Origin: a virus
Direction: 5' to 3' (one strand)
IMG/VR virus record: IMGVR_UViG_3300037826_000057
Coordinates: 1-64,000 of that record
DNA: 64,000 nucleotides
Position numbers and translations under genes: made by a program. Below the pieces are notes generated by a model. The model was given only the letters and a program-made list of their open reading frames with translations, was not told the origin of the DNA and did not search any database. Below, piece by piece: positions 14,086 through 22,349 of the stretch. Numbering within the stretch: position 1 is the stretch's first letter; each line of letters starts with the position of its first letter.

Positions 14086-15871
14086 AGAGTTTTATAATGT
14101 GTCACGCGGGGATGTTTTTTCAATTATTCCGCTTGGAGATGTGCATATAGGCAATGCAGCTTGTGATGAAGAGTTGTTGGACGAAACTATTGCAGAAATT
14201 AAAAATAGACCAAACACTTATTGGGTTGGTCTCGGCGATTATTGCTTATCAGAAGATACTGAAATTTTAACTTCTGAGGGTTGGAAAGGTGTACGGCAAA
14301 TGGTTGAATCTCCTTCTGAAGTTGTGGTATATGATAAGAATAAAAGAGAATGTAAATTAGAGAAAATTAATAAACTTTGGGTTAATCCAGTTAGAGATGA
14401 AACATTAGTGAATTTAAAAAGCGGTCACGTTGATGCTTTAGTTACTAAAAACCATAAAATTCTAACTAATTATTATGATTATAAAGGCGGTTGGAACGCC
14501 TATGAAGATGTAAAGGCTAAAGAATTTTTAGATATAAATAGAGAATTTTCTTGGCGTGTTCCAGTAACGCCAGTCTCTTGGGTTGGTAAAAAGCCAGAAA
14601 TTTCTATAGATTGGGTCAGGTTAAAGGCATGGATTGACACGGAAGGACATGAGGAGCAGCGAGGTAACTACTGTAGAATTGAAATATCTCAGTCAATAGA
14701 GGCTAACCCGAAATTAGTTGAGAGAATAGAAGCTCTTATTGAACGACTTAATTTAACTCCATATGAACATGTTAGGAATTGGGGAATTAAAACCTGGAGG
14801 TTTAATGCTAAAGACACCCAGAGAATTCATGAGCATATAGGGCGCAAAGGGGAGAGGCTTGATTGGTTAATGAATGCACCAGTTGAATACCTTGAAGTTT
14901 ATTTTAACGTGCTTATGGATGGGGACGGAACGTGGTCAAGAAACACTTTCGCTCAGAAAGAAAAACCACTTGTGGATATTTTTCAAGAGCTTTGTTTCAA
15001 ACTAGGATACAGGGCCAAGGTTTCTTTTAATGATAAAATGTGGAAATGTTACTTTGGTAAAAAGAGAGGTAAGCATTCTTTACTTAGAGAAACTAATAGA
15101 GTAAAATATACTGGAATTACCTGGTGTGTTAGCACTGATACTGGATATATAGTTACAAAGAGAAACAATAAGGTTACTATACTAGGAAATTGTGATTATA
15201 TCCAATTAGGGGATTGGCGCAATGACCCGTCTATGCTAGCTGATTGGATAAGTATAAATGATTTGAATGACATTTCACGTGCTGAAACAAATAGATTTAT
15301 TCGCAAAGTTGAACCAATTGCTGATAAATGCTTGGCACTTGTACAGGGCAATCATGAGGAATTAATTAAGCGTAAGTACGAGAGAGATATTTATTCGGAA
15401 ATTGTTACAGGAGTTAAGCGCAAAGCTGGAATGCGCGGCGAAGATCACTTGGGTGTTGGATATTATGGTTGGTTAAGACTTGTGTTTTACAGTGATGACG
15501 GTAATCATACGCGCTCAGCTATTGATATGTGCTTGCACCACGGGTTTGTTGGTGGTAAGTTGTCTGGAGCTAAAGCCCTAAATATGGAGCGATATTTATG
15601 GACACATTCTGCTGATTTAATTCTAATGGGGCATTCACACAATACACTTTCAATGAGGGCTACAGTAGAGGAGCTTGACCATATGGGCAATATACGCTAT
15701 CATGTGCGTAGAGGTGCTTTCACTGGTACATTCCTTAGTACAACTAATGAAGGCGGCTCTTCGACTTACAGCGAGCGTGCTGGGCATTTGCCTACGCCAG
15801 TTGGAACAATTGAAGTTGTGTTGCGCCCAGGGCATTCTAATCCAAATAAACGCGTTAAAGTTATGACTTAA
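14069..15871 (+). CDS. Calcineurin-like metallophosphoesterase interrupted by an intein
   Basis: 600 residues before splicing, 284 after. Extein motifs of the metallophosphoesterase fold: PLGDVHIGN (residues 21-29), GLGDY|CDYI split by the intein, VQGNHEE, LHHGFVGGK and MGHSHN. These supply the Asp, His and Asn ligands of a two-metal site. Family members cleave phosphodiesters or act as SbcD-like nucleases; substrate unknown. It overlaps the zinc-ribbon gene by 17 bases and precedes the primase, which suggests a DNA-processing role. Confidence 0.85.
   Translation: MKILRREFYNVSRGDVFSIIPLGDVHIGNAACDEELLDETIAEIKNRPNTYWVGLGDYCLSEDTEILTSEGWKGVRQMVESPSEVVVYDKNKRECKLEKINKLWVNPVRDETLVNLKSGHVDALVTKNHKILTNYYDYKGGWNAYEDVKAKEFLDINREFSWRVPVTPVSWVGKKPEISIDWVRLKAWIDTEGHEEQRGNYCRIEISQSIEANPKLVERIEALIERLNLTPYEHVRNWGIKTWRFNAKDTQRIHEHIGRKGERLDWLMNAPVEYLEVYFNVLMDGDGTWSRNTFAQKEKPLVDIFQELCFKLGYRAKVSFNDKMWKCYFGKKRGKHSLLRETNRVKYTGITWCVSTDTGYIVTKRNNKVTILGNCDYIQLGDWRNDPSMLADWISINDLNDISRAETNRFIRKVEPIADKCLALVQGNHEELIKRKYERDIYSEIVTGVKRKAGMRGEDHLGVGYYGWLRLVFYSDDGNHTRSAIDMCLHHGFVGGKLSGAKALNMERYLWTHSADLILMGHSHNTLSMRATVEELDHMGNIRYHVRRGAFTGTFLSTTNEGGSSTYSERAGHLPTPVGTIEVVLRPGHSNPNKRVKVMT
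14243..15190 (+). other. Intein with LAGLIDADG homing endonuclease (316 codons)
   Basis: Starts at Cys59 of the host protein (CLSEDTEILTSEGWK, block A), has block B LVTKNHKIL with the T-x-x-H motif, and ends VTKRNNKVTILGN followed by Cys in the C-extein. Two dodecapeptide endonuclease motifs are present, LKAWIDTEG and NVLMDGDGTW, each with its acidic residue. The penultimate residue is Gly where most inteins have His. Insertion is in the metal-binding GD motif of the host enzyme, so splicing should be needed for activity. Confidence 0.9.
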
Positions 15872-15886
15872 TATAAGGAGATAAGT

Positions 15887-16828
15887 ATGCATGTAAACAG
15901 GGTTCCAGTAGAGTATGTGATAAAAAGGAAGTTTGATCTAAAGGAAAGTGGAACTAGGTATTTGCGCGGAATTAAACATGACAGTCTTGTTATTGATAAG
16001 AAGACAAATACTTTTCACTGGAATTCTATTGATTTACACGGAAACGCTCTAACTTGGTTGACAAAAGTAGAAGGATATTCTGTGCGCCAAGCTCTTCAGG
16101 AACTTGAGGAGTATAGTGGAATTCCCTTTACAAAGACTTTTACAAAGTTAGAAGAACCAACACCTATTTACCAAAAATTATTAGATGCATTTTTTAAATT
16201 GGGTAAGTATAATAGAAAATATTGGTATAAAAGAGGTTATACTGATAGTACAATAAATAAGTATAAGTTAGGATATACTGGGAAAGCGTATGTAATTCCA
16301 ATTATAATTGATGGGAAACTGGATAATTTTCAATGTCGTTTAGCAGATAGTAAACGCATGTGGAATTGGTCTAGTAGAAGCCCGTCGCTCTTTGGACTTG
16401 ACCAGGTGGATAGTTCTTATGTATTTTTAACAGAGGGGCCTACAGATGCAATGGCTTTGACACAGTGTGGTCTACCAGCTATTAGCCATAATTCAGGAGC
16501 TGGTGCTTGGGATACTTCTTGGAATTCGCGTATTCTTGATTTTGATTTCATTTATATTTTGTATGATAATGATAAAGCGGGTATACGTGGAAGCAAGAAA
16601 ATTTCCAAGAAATTATTAAGTAGAGGTTATGTATTATTCTGGCCCAGCTTTTTCGCTAACGGTTATGATATAAATAAAGCTATGAATTCTATGGGCGAAT
16701 CTAAAACAAAGGAGTTTATTCAAGAAGTTTTATTGGAATATGCAATACATTCTTCAGATATATCTAATCAAAGTTATGTAAGTGAAGTAAGAAAACAAAT
16801 AGACAGGAAAGTAAGGAGACTATTGTAA
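15887..16828 (+). CDS. dnaG: DnaG-type primase with degenerate zinc domain
   Basis: 313 residues. TOPRIM motifs are clear: VFLTEGPTDAMAL (catalytic Glu) near residue 180 and YILYDNDKAG near 222. The N-terminal ~80 residues align with the CHC2 zinc-binding domain by pattern (FHWNSIDLHGNALTWLTKVEG), but the Cys and His ligands are gone. The C-terminus is short, without an obvious helicase-binding domain. It primes lagging-strand synthesis with the DnaB encoded upstream. AAGGAG lies 7 bases before ATG. Confidence 0.85.
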   Translation: MHVNRVPVEYVIKRKFDLKESGTRYLRGIKHDSLVIDKKTNTFHWNSIDLHGNALTWLTKVEGYSVRQALQELEEYSGIPFTKTFTKLEEPTPIYQKLLDAFFKLGKYNRKYWYKRGYTDSTINKYKLGYTGKAYVIPIIIDGKLDNFQCRLADSKRMWNWSSRSPSLFGLDQVDSSYVFLTEGPTDAMALTQCGLPAISHNSGAGAWDTSWNSRILDFDFIYILYDNDKAGIRGSKKISKKLLSRGYVLFWPSFFANGYDINKAMNSMGESKTKEFIQEVLLEYAIHSSDISNQSYVSEVRKQIDRKVRRLL

Positions 16829-16838
16829 GGAGATTATT

Positions 16839-17207
16839 ATGGAAAAACTAGTTGTTAATACACGCAAGCAAAATATTTTAGTGCAAGCGCCTGAAGAAGA
16901 GATTGAAGATTTAATGCGAGATTGGGCAGAAGCTTATAAACAGTATGCTCTTGCAGATACAGAGGAATTTTTGAGTATTTATCGTGCGCGTTTGGGTTTG
17001 ACTAGTGATGCAGATCAGGAAGAAATAAACGCTGTTCTAGAACAGCGTTTTGGAGCGGATGGTGAAGCGATGCATAAGTTTATGTCAGAAGTTAAGGCTG
17101 AGTATGAGGATTATCGTTTAGAGGAACCGGATTGGGCAGAATGGTTTAATGAACGCGGGTATAGTGCTGAACAGTTAGAGTATGCAGTTTCAGTGCGTGG
17201 AGCTTAA
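16839..17207 (+). CDS. Acidic hypothetical protein
   Basis: 122 residues, strongly acidic and helical (APEEEIEDLMRDWAEAYKQY), preceded by AAGGAG and separated by 10 bases from the primase stop. No family recognised. Confidence 0.55.
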   Translation: MEKLVVNTRKQNILVQAPEEEIEDLMRDWAEAYKQYALADTEEFLSIYRARLGLTSDADQEEINAVLEQRFGADGEAMHKFMSEVKAEYEDYRLEEPDWAEWFNERGYSAEQLEYAVSVRGA

Positions 17208-17228
17208 GGATTTTATAAGGAGGTTATT

Positions 17229-17411
17229 ATGACTTTGAAGGAAGCTTTGGAGCATGTTGAGGGTTTGGAAGTTGTGGAGACGGTTGTGGATGCGGATGGA
17301 TTCGCTATTCTATTTGACGATGGTATTATTATTAATGTTGCTGATAATTCTAAAGTGACCCTGACCACGGGACGCGGTTGGGAAGAGCATTGGAACCAGC
17401 TAACTAGCTAG
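17229..17411 (+). CDS. 60-residue hypothetical protein
   Basis: Preceded by a strong AAGGAGG. Alternating short strands (EVVETVVDADGFAILFDDG) suggest a small beta fold. It is the last gene before the hairpin at 17422. Function unknown. Confidence 0.5.
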   Translation: MTLKEALEHVEGLEVVETVVDADGFAILFDDGIIINVADNSKVTLTTGRGWEEHWNQLTS

Positions 17412-17421
17412 GGGATATATT

Positions 17422-17455
17422 GCTGGGAGGGGTTAATAGCTCCTCCCAGCTTTAT
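17422..17455 (+). terminator. Hairpin terminator or attenuator
   Basis: GCTGGGAGG and CCTCCCAGC form a perfect 9-bp stem with an 11-base loop, followed by TTTATT. Genes continue just downstream with no obvious new promoter, so it may only partly stop transcription. Confidence 0.6.
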
Positions 17456-17456
17456 T

Positions 17457-17651
17457 ATGCGTGTAGATATACAAGATAGGAGCGATACGGAGCGTAGAAT
17501 AGCTGGAGCTTTACGCAATACTATTCATGACCACGGGCCTATAACTAAACGCTATATAGGCTCGGCAGCCAAAAGAATTTATGGACAGTTGTTGTGTTTA
17601 GCTAAGGAACAAGAATGTAGCGAAAAAGGTGTTAAAAATGAAAAGCGTTAA
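17457..17651 (+). CDS. Small hypothetical protein
   Basis: 64 residues (MRVDIQDRSDTERRIAGAL). The ATG lies directly after the hairpin and has no ribosome site, so the start is doubtful. It overlaps the dUTPase start by 14 bases. Function unknown. Confidence 0.4.
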   Translation: MRVDIQDRSDTERRIAGALRNTIHDHGPITKRYIGSAAKRIYGQLLCLAKEQECSEKGVKNEKR

Positions 17652-18087
17652 TATGATTGCGGATAAGATTTTATTTCGTAAGAAAAGACCAGATGCAACT
17701 TTGCCCAGTAGAAAACACGAGCAAGATGCTGGGCTAGATTTACATTCAGTTGAAGAAGTCACATTAAAAAGTGGAGAAAGTAAAATTGTACATACTGGTA
17801 TTGAATTAGCCAAATGTATGCCAGATTTGGTACTATTTATTTGGCCTAAGAGTGGAATGGATGCGAAATATGGTATTACTACTGGGGCCGGTGTCGTGGA
17901 TTCAAATTATCGTGGAGAGATTTTAGTCTTATTAAGGAATGTAAGTGATTCAGATTATATTATTTCTAAAGGTGAACAGGTTGCTCAATTAGTGCCAGTG
18001 TTACAGCCTAGCTTTGAGGCAGCCTGGGGCAAAGAAGTTTCTGCGAGTGAGCGCGGTGCTGATGGCGGTATAGCAAGGTCAGAATAA
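17638..18087 (+). CDS. dut: dUTPase
   Basis: 149 residues from ATG 17638 (AAGG upstream; an in-frame GTG at 17629 is the alternative). All five trimeric dUTPase motifs are visible in order: DAGLDLHS, PKSGMDAKYG, GAGVVDSNYRGEI, KGEQVAQLV and ERGADGGIARSE. Motif 5 is altered from the usual RGxGGFGSTG, with Ile for Phe. It hydrolyses dUTP to dUMP, feeding the phage thymidylate synthase and keeping uracil out of DNA. Confidence 0.92.
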   Translation: MKSVNMIADKILFRKKRPDATLPSRKHEQDAGLDLHSVEEVTLKSGESKIVHTGIELAKCMPDLVLFIWPKSGMDAKYGITTGAGVVDSNYRGEILVLLRNVSDSDYIISKGEQVAQLVPVLQPSFEAAWGKEVSASERGADGGIARSE

Positions 18088-18098
18088 AATTTTCAATT

Positions 18099-18806
18099 AT
18101 GAATGAAATTATTTGTGGAGATTGTTTGAAGTTATTACCTGGTATTCCAGATAGCTCTATAGATTTAATCCTCACAGACCCGCCCTATAATATAAGTAGG
18201 GAAAATAATTTTTCCAGTATGCAGCGTTATAATTCTTATACAGGAATTGATTTTGGCGAATGGGACTATGATTTTGACCAGGTTGGATGGATTCCATTAG
18301 CTGTGAGGAAGTTAAAATCCCCAGCTTCAATAGTTATTTGGAATAGTTGGCAGAACCTTGCAATGATTAGCGATGTGCTAGAAGATAATGCCGTATCTGT
18401 TAAGCGTGTATTAACTTGGAAGAAAAGTAATCCTATGCCAACTAATAGGGACAGGATGTTTGTAAGTTCTTTTGAGTTTGCTGTGTGGGGTACGAAAGGT
18501 ACTGGTTGGACTTTTAATAGAAGGTTTGATAATTATGAAACTGGGTTCTTTGAATACCCAAATAACAATTGCCCAGGGCACCCAACATCTAAACCAGTAG
18601 GCTTATTTAAGGAGATTGTAACTATACTTACAAACTCTGGAGACACTGTATTAGACCCATTTGTTGGTTCTGGTACTACTGGTATAGCTTGTGCTGAATT
18701 AGGCAGAAATTTTATTGGGGTAGATTTTGTGGAAGATTATTGTAATTTAGCTAAGGATAGAATAGTTGAAACAGCTAGAAATCCGAGATTATTTTATAGG
18801 GGTTAG
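18099..18806 (+). CDS. DNA methyltransferase 1 of a tandem pair
   Basis: 235 residues. Catalytic motif LTDPPYNIS near residue 28 and S-adenosylmethionine motif DPFVGSGTTG near 190 followed by FIGVDF. Beta-class order, as in N6-adenine or N4-cytosine enzymes. No target-recognition assignment is possible. The next gene, 6 bases on, is a diverged relative. Confidence 0.88.
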   Translation: MNEIICGDCLKLLPGIPDSSIDLILTDPPYNISRENNFSSMQRYNSYTGIDFGEWDYDFDQVGWIPLAVRKLKSPASIVIWNSWQNLAMISDVLEDNAVSVKRVLTWKKSNPMPTNRDRMFVSSFEFAVWGTKGTGWTFNRRFDNYETGFFEYPNNNCPGHPTSKPVGLFKEIVTILTNSGDTVLDPFVGSGTTGIACAELGRNFIGVDFVEDYCNLAKDRIVETARNPRLFYRG

Positions 18807-18812
18807 TCCATA

Positions 18813-19529
18813 GTGCAGTATAAAATATATAACAATGATTGTCTAAAAGTATTGGATACATTAGAGGAGCAAAGCTTCGATTTAATAGTTGCTGATTATC
18901 CATTTAAATACTCTGATCATGAGTGGGATTATACTGGAGATAGTTTTAAAGAGTTTCTAAAACAGAGCTTAATAAAATTTAAACCTTTGTTAAAATCAAA
19001 AGCTTCTATGTTTCTAATGTTTGGTTTTGATACGGTAGCTTATGCAAAGGTTTTAGCTGATACTATAGGTTACAATTTAATTAACTGGATAATTTGGAAA
19101 TTTGATACTGGTTATCATCCAACTACTAGATTCAAAAGTAGGAGTTATCATATACTTTGGTTAGGATTCTCAAAATGGAATTTTTACGGTGACAGGGTAA
19201 GGATTGCGCATAAGACAAATGACCCTAGAAACAATCCCAAAGGTGCTATTCCGTCAGATGTGTGGAATGATATTACAGAGGTAAAAAAGAATAGTGAAGA
19301 ATATTGTGGGCACACAGGACAGAAACCTATTGAGTTAATGCAGAGATGTGTATTAGCTACAACAAATCCAGGAGATTTGATACTAGACCCATTTATGGGT
19401 ACAGGTACTACAGGTGTAGTCTGTGCTAAGTGGGATAGAGATTTTATTGGAATCGACATTCAAGAAGAATTTTGCGAAGTTGCTGAAGAGCGCATTGAAA
19501 AAGTATTAATGCAGCCTAGACTATTATAG
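18813..19529 (+). CDS. DNA methyltransferase 2 of a tandem pair, unusual motif IV
   Basis: 238 residues starting at GTG 18813. The C-terminal motif DPFMGTGTTG and FIGIDIQEEF are intact, and the layout matches its upstream neighbour. Motif IV reads VADYPFKYS, with Tyr replacing the first Pro of the usual DPPY/F. The acidic first residue and the aromatic last one are kept, so activity is possible but not assured. Confidence 0.8.
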   Translation: MQYKIYNNDCLKVLDTLEEQSFDLIVADYPFKYSDHEWDYTGDSFKEFLKQSLIKFKPLLKSKASMFLMFGFDTVAYAKVLADTIGYNLINWIIWKFDTGYHPTTRFKSRSYHILWLGFSKWNFYGDRVRIAHKTNDPRNNPKGAIPSDVWNDITEVKKNSEEYCGHTGQKPIELMQRCVLATTNPGDLILDPFMGTGTTGVVCAKWDRDFIGIDIQEEFCEVAEERIEKVLMQPRLL

Positions 19530-19537
19530 GAGATATT

Positions 19538-19969
19538 ATGAAAATTAGATATTGTGATACAGAGGAGAATATTGAATTGCACGGCAATACATTTGATGTA
19601 TATAGTGCAGAGCGTGTAGATGTGCGCCCAAATGAAACTATACAAGTTAGAACTGACTATGAGTATTTAGCGTACAAGAAAGATCATGCAGTTTTTAAAA
19701 GTGCTATTAATAAGCAAGTTATGGATATGCATAGTGGTAGAGGATATTCTAAACTTTTAATCCCGATTAAAAATAACACAGATAGCACAAAACATATTTA
19801 TGAGGGTGATCATCTTGGAACTATTCGTTGGGCTAAGTCTATTGAGTTTACTACAGAGGCCCAATTAGTTGAGCCAGATAGCATTGAACAAGATGAAGTT
19901 GAGCAGGATAACACTAAGCAGGATAATGTTGAGCAGGAAAAGGATAATGTTGAGCAAAACAGCGAATAA
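19538..19969 (+). CDS. Degenerate dUTPase-fold protein with acidic repeat tail
   Basis: 143 residues. The order of segments resembles a dUTPase subunit: FDVYSAERVDVRPNETIQV, then IPIKNNTDS and YEGDHLGTIRW (like GdxiaQlv). The catalytic Asp motif (VDSNYRGEI in the true dUTPase) is replaced by MDMHSGRGY, and motif 5 is missing. The last ~35 residues repeat EQD/EQDN units. A non-catalytic partner or regulator is plausible; this is inference. It overlaps the reductase start by 23 bases. Confidence 0.55.
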   Translation: MKIRYCDTEENIELHGNTFDVYSAERVDVRPNETIQVRTDYEYLAYKKDHAVFKSAINKQVMDMHSGRGYSKLLIPIKNNTDSTKHIYEGDHLGTIRWAKSIEFTTEAQLVEPDSIEQDEVEQDNTKQDNVEQEKDNVEQNSE

Positions 19970-21656
19970 AATTTTAGAAAGGAAATATCTAAAAGAAGAC
20001 GAAGATTTTGATGCGCTTTGTGCGCGTGTGGCTATGTGTGTATCTGAGGCTGAGGAAACTAAGGCAGAGCAAGATTATTTCTTTTCTAAGTTTTTTCAGT
20101 TAATGCGTAATAGATGGTTCATGCCAGCTGGACGTATTCTGGCAAACGCTGGGACAGAAAATGGGAATTTATATAATTGTGGCGTATTAGGAATTGAGGA
20201 TAGTAGGGAGAGTATTTTTGATACATTGAAGACTTCCGCTGAAGTTTTTGCGCACGGTGGGGGCTTAGGGATTAATTTCAGTCCGTTAAGGGAATACGGC
20301 GCACCAGTATCTACAGGCGCATACGCTTCTGGCCCAGTATCTTTTATGCATATGTTTGATAGAGCTGCTAGTGTTATGAGCCAGACCAGTCGCAGGGGTG
20401 GGTTTTTAGGGGTTTTAGAACCAGACCATCCTGATATTATAAAGTTTATTACTGCTAAGCAAGATGAAGAATCTTTACCACACTTTAATATTTCTGTGGG
20501 CATTACCGATGATTTTATGCAGGCAGTTAAAGAGGATAAAGAATGGAATCTAATTTCAAGATATGATGGTTCTGTTGTGGAGACATTGCCAGCACGCAAC
20601 CTATTTAATAAAATTGCAGAGTGTGCCTGGAATACTGGTGAGCCAGGGATTCTATTCTTAGATAGAATCAACAGGGATAATTCTACCCCGCATTTGGGCG
20701 AGATAAAAAGTACGAATTTGTGTGGGGAAGAACCCCTCTACCCCTACGAAATGTGCGATTTAGGTAGTATCAATTTAGTAAAGATGTTAAGTGAGTCTGA
20801 TGGTGAATTAGTGCTAGATGAAACCAAGCTAGTACACACTACTACTCTTGCATTACGCTTTTTGGATAATGTACACGATGTTACATCACATATTTTGCCA
20901 GAAGTAAAAGAGGTATCTTTGTGCACACGCAAAACTGGCTTGGGAGTTATGGGATTTGCTGATGTGTTAATGCAGCTGGAGATTCCCTATGATTCACAGG
21001 AAGCTAGAGACTTAGCCAGAATGATTTCAACTACTATAAAGAGTACGGCTTATCAAACATCAGCTTTGTTAGCGGATATTAAATCTCCTTACCCCGCTTA
21101 CGATGAAAATAAAAGTCAAAATATTTGGTATGAAAATCGCGCGGTTACACCAACCAGAAATTCACAGATGATGTCATTGGCTCCAACGGGGAGTATAAGC
21201 TTGGCTAGCGAGGTAAATTCAGGTATCGAACCTTATTTTGCTTTGACGTATACCAAGAATGTAACAGAAGGTGAGCACGAAACCAAATACGTGCTTAAAG
21301 AAACTAAAGCAATGCAGTATATAGAAGATTATCTTCGCAGGAATAATGTAGATAATAGTGAGGAAATTCTTGAGAAGATTGCTGAGGCTGGTACAGCCAA
21401 TGTGGAAGGTGCTCCAGAAGAATTATCCGAGATATTTAAGACTGCTCACGAAATTAGTCCAGAAGACCACGTAAGAATGCAAGCAGCTTGGCAAAAAGAT
21501 GTGGATGGGTCAATTAGTAAGACTATCAATATGCCTAATTCAGCCTCTATAAAGGATGTAGAAAGTGCCCTTATGTTGGCCTATGACCTTGATTTAAAGG
21601 GCCTTACAGTGTACAGAGATGCTTGTAGGAAGAAGCAGATTATGGAAAAGTCTTAG
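19947..21656 (+). CDS. nrdJ: Class II (B12-dependent) ribonucleotide reductase
   Basis: 569 residues from ATG 19947 (AGGAAAAGG upstream). Motifs of the adenosylcobalamin-dependent single-chain enzyme: PAGRILANAGTENGNLYNCG, HGGGLGINFS, NISVGITDDF, and the active-site loop STNLCGEEPLYPYEMCDLGS, then a late SGIEPYFALTY. Its position with dut fits dNTP supply. The chain ends soon after GLTVYRDACRKKQ without the usual C-terminal CxxC redox tail, so it may depend on another reductant route. It works in aerobic or anaerobic hosts that have B12. Confidence 0.88.
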   Translation: MLSKTANKILERKYLKEDEDFDALCARVAMCVSEAEETKAEQDYFFSKFFQLMRNRWFMPAGRILANAGTENGNLYNCGVLGIEDSRESIFDTLKTSAEVFAHGGGLGINFSPLREYGAPVSTGAYASGPVSFMHMFDRAASVMSQTSRRGGFLGVLEPDHPDIIKFITAKQDEESLPHFNISVGITDDFMQAVKEDKEWNLISRYDGSVVETLPARNLFNKIAECAWNTGEPGILFLDRINRDNSTPHLGEIKSTNLCGEEPLYPYEMCDLGSINLVKMLSESDGELVLDETKLVHTTTLALRFLDNVHDVTSHILPEVKEVSLCTRKTGLGVMGFADVLMQLEIPYDSQEARDLARMISTTIKSTAYQTSALLADIKSPYPAYDENKSQNIWYENRAVTPTRNSQMMSLAPTGSISLASEVNSGIEPYFALTYTKNVTEGEHETKYVLKETKAMQYIEDYLRRNNVDNSEEILEKIAEAGTANVEGAPEELSEIFKTAHEISPEDHVRMQAAWQKDVDGSISKTINMPNSASIKDVESALMLAYDLDLKGLTVYRDACRKKQIMEKS

Positions 21657-21686
21657 TTAATATCAAATTTAGAAATTTTTGGTAAA

Positions 21687-21735
21687 GAAAATCCCCGGTT
21701 ACAGGTTTAGGTGGTGCCTGTAGTCGGGGATTTTC
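21687..21735 (+). terminator. Large hairpin at the end of the replication operon
   Basis: GAAAATCCCCG pairs with CGGGGATTTTC, with an inner ACAGG/CCTGT stem. It works in both directions and is followed by TTTTC on the plus strand. Confidence 0.75.
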
Positions 21736-21848
21736 AGGTGGGTCTGAGGTATATATGAGGTGGGGTTGAGGTTATGTGGAGTTTGCCTGAAAAAAATGAA
21801 AATCTGACCAAAGAATATAAGTAACGAACCTAAGAACACATAAAAATA

Positions 21849-21875
21849 AAACCCTAACCGTAACGGTTAGGGTTT
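21849..21875. terminator. Perfect 12-bp hairpin between convergent operons
   Basis: AAACCCTAACCG-TAA-CGGTTAGGGTTT, a perfect palindrome with A/T flanks, immediately downstream of the last leftward gene (21883). Likely the bidirectional stop between the rightward replication block and the leftward amidoligase operon. Confidence 0.75.
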
Positions 21876-21882
21876 AGAGTGT

Positions 21883-22014
21883 TTATTGTTTTAACAATTC
21901 TAATTCTGTTGATATTAATATACCTGCTAGAAGAGCAATTGCTCTTCTGGTATATATTTTATGTAAGTTACCGTGATTTTTAGTTAGCGTTACACCTTCT
22001 ATTTTCCCAAACAT
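21883..22014 (-). CDS. 43-residue hypothetical protein
   Basis: ATG 22014 with GGGGG upstream. The product begins MFGKIEGVTLTKNHGN and ends in a helix (AIALLAGILISTELELLKQ). Its first residues resemble MFGRITKISYGFATN of the gene at 22428, so the two may be diverged copies. Last gene of the leftward operon. Confidence 0.45.
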   Translation of the reverse strand: MFGKIEGVTLTKNHGNLHKIYTRRAIALLAGILISTELELLKQ

Positions 22015-22349
22015 TTATACCCCCCTTTAACTTGTTTAGTTAATTTTAATTTTTCGCAGCATATGGTTCCCTTTGACAAAGACCAGTATCTTGGTAAGTT
22101 TTTGATTATACCATTTTGTAATGAAAAGATGTGTAAAGGTGTCTTAGGTGGTGGTGAAATTTTTTCAGCCTGTGCTTCCCACAACTGAAGATATGCCGTA
22201 TCGTAAGTACACCGATAATAATCTATTGCGTCTTGCAGGTTGGAAAATGCAAAAAGACCATATCCCTTTTCTTTTAACCATTCTGGTGGCTGTACCCATT
22301 CTCCAGGTTTGTATTGTACTTGAGCTGATATTTTGACTGTACTGGACAT
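21999..22349 (-). CDS. C-terminal frame of a probably split gene
   Basis: Starting from ATG 22349 the product MSSTVKISAQVQYKPGEW continues as convincing protein to the stop at 21999 (LKEKGYGLFAFSNLQDAIDY). There is no ribosome site at 22349. The frame is +1 relative to the well-initiated frame at 22428, and the two overlap. Either a +1 frameshift joins them or the gene is broken. See the entry at 22165-22428. Confidence 0.5.
   Translation of the reverse strand: MSSTVKISAQVQYKPGEWVQPPEWLKEKGYGLFAFSNLQDAIDYYRCTYDTAYLQLWEAQAEKISPPPKTPLHIFSLQNGIIKNLPRYWSLSKGTICCEKLKLTKQVKGGYKCLGK

Noticed and set aside
19869-19946. Extended start for the ribonucleotide reductase
   Set aside because: The extra 26 residues are a frame-shadow of the acidic repeat gene; ATG 19947 has the ribosome site.
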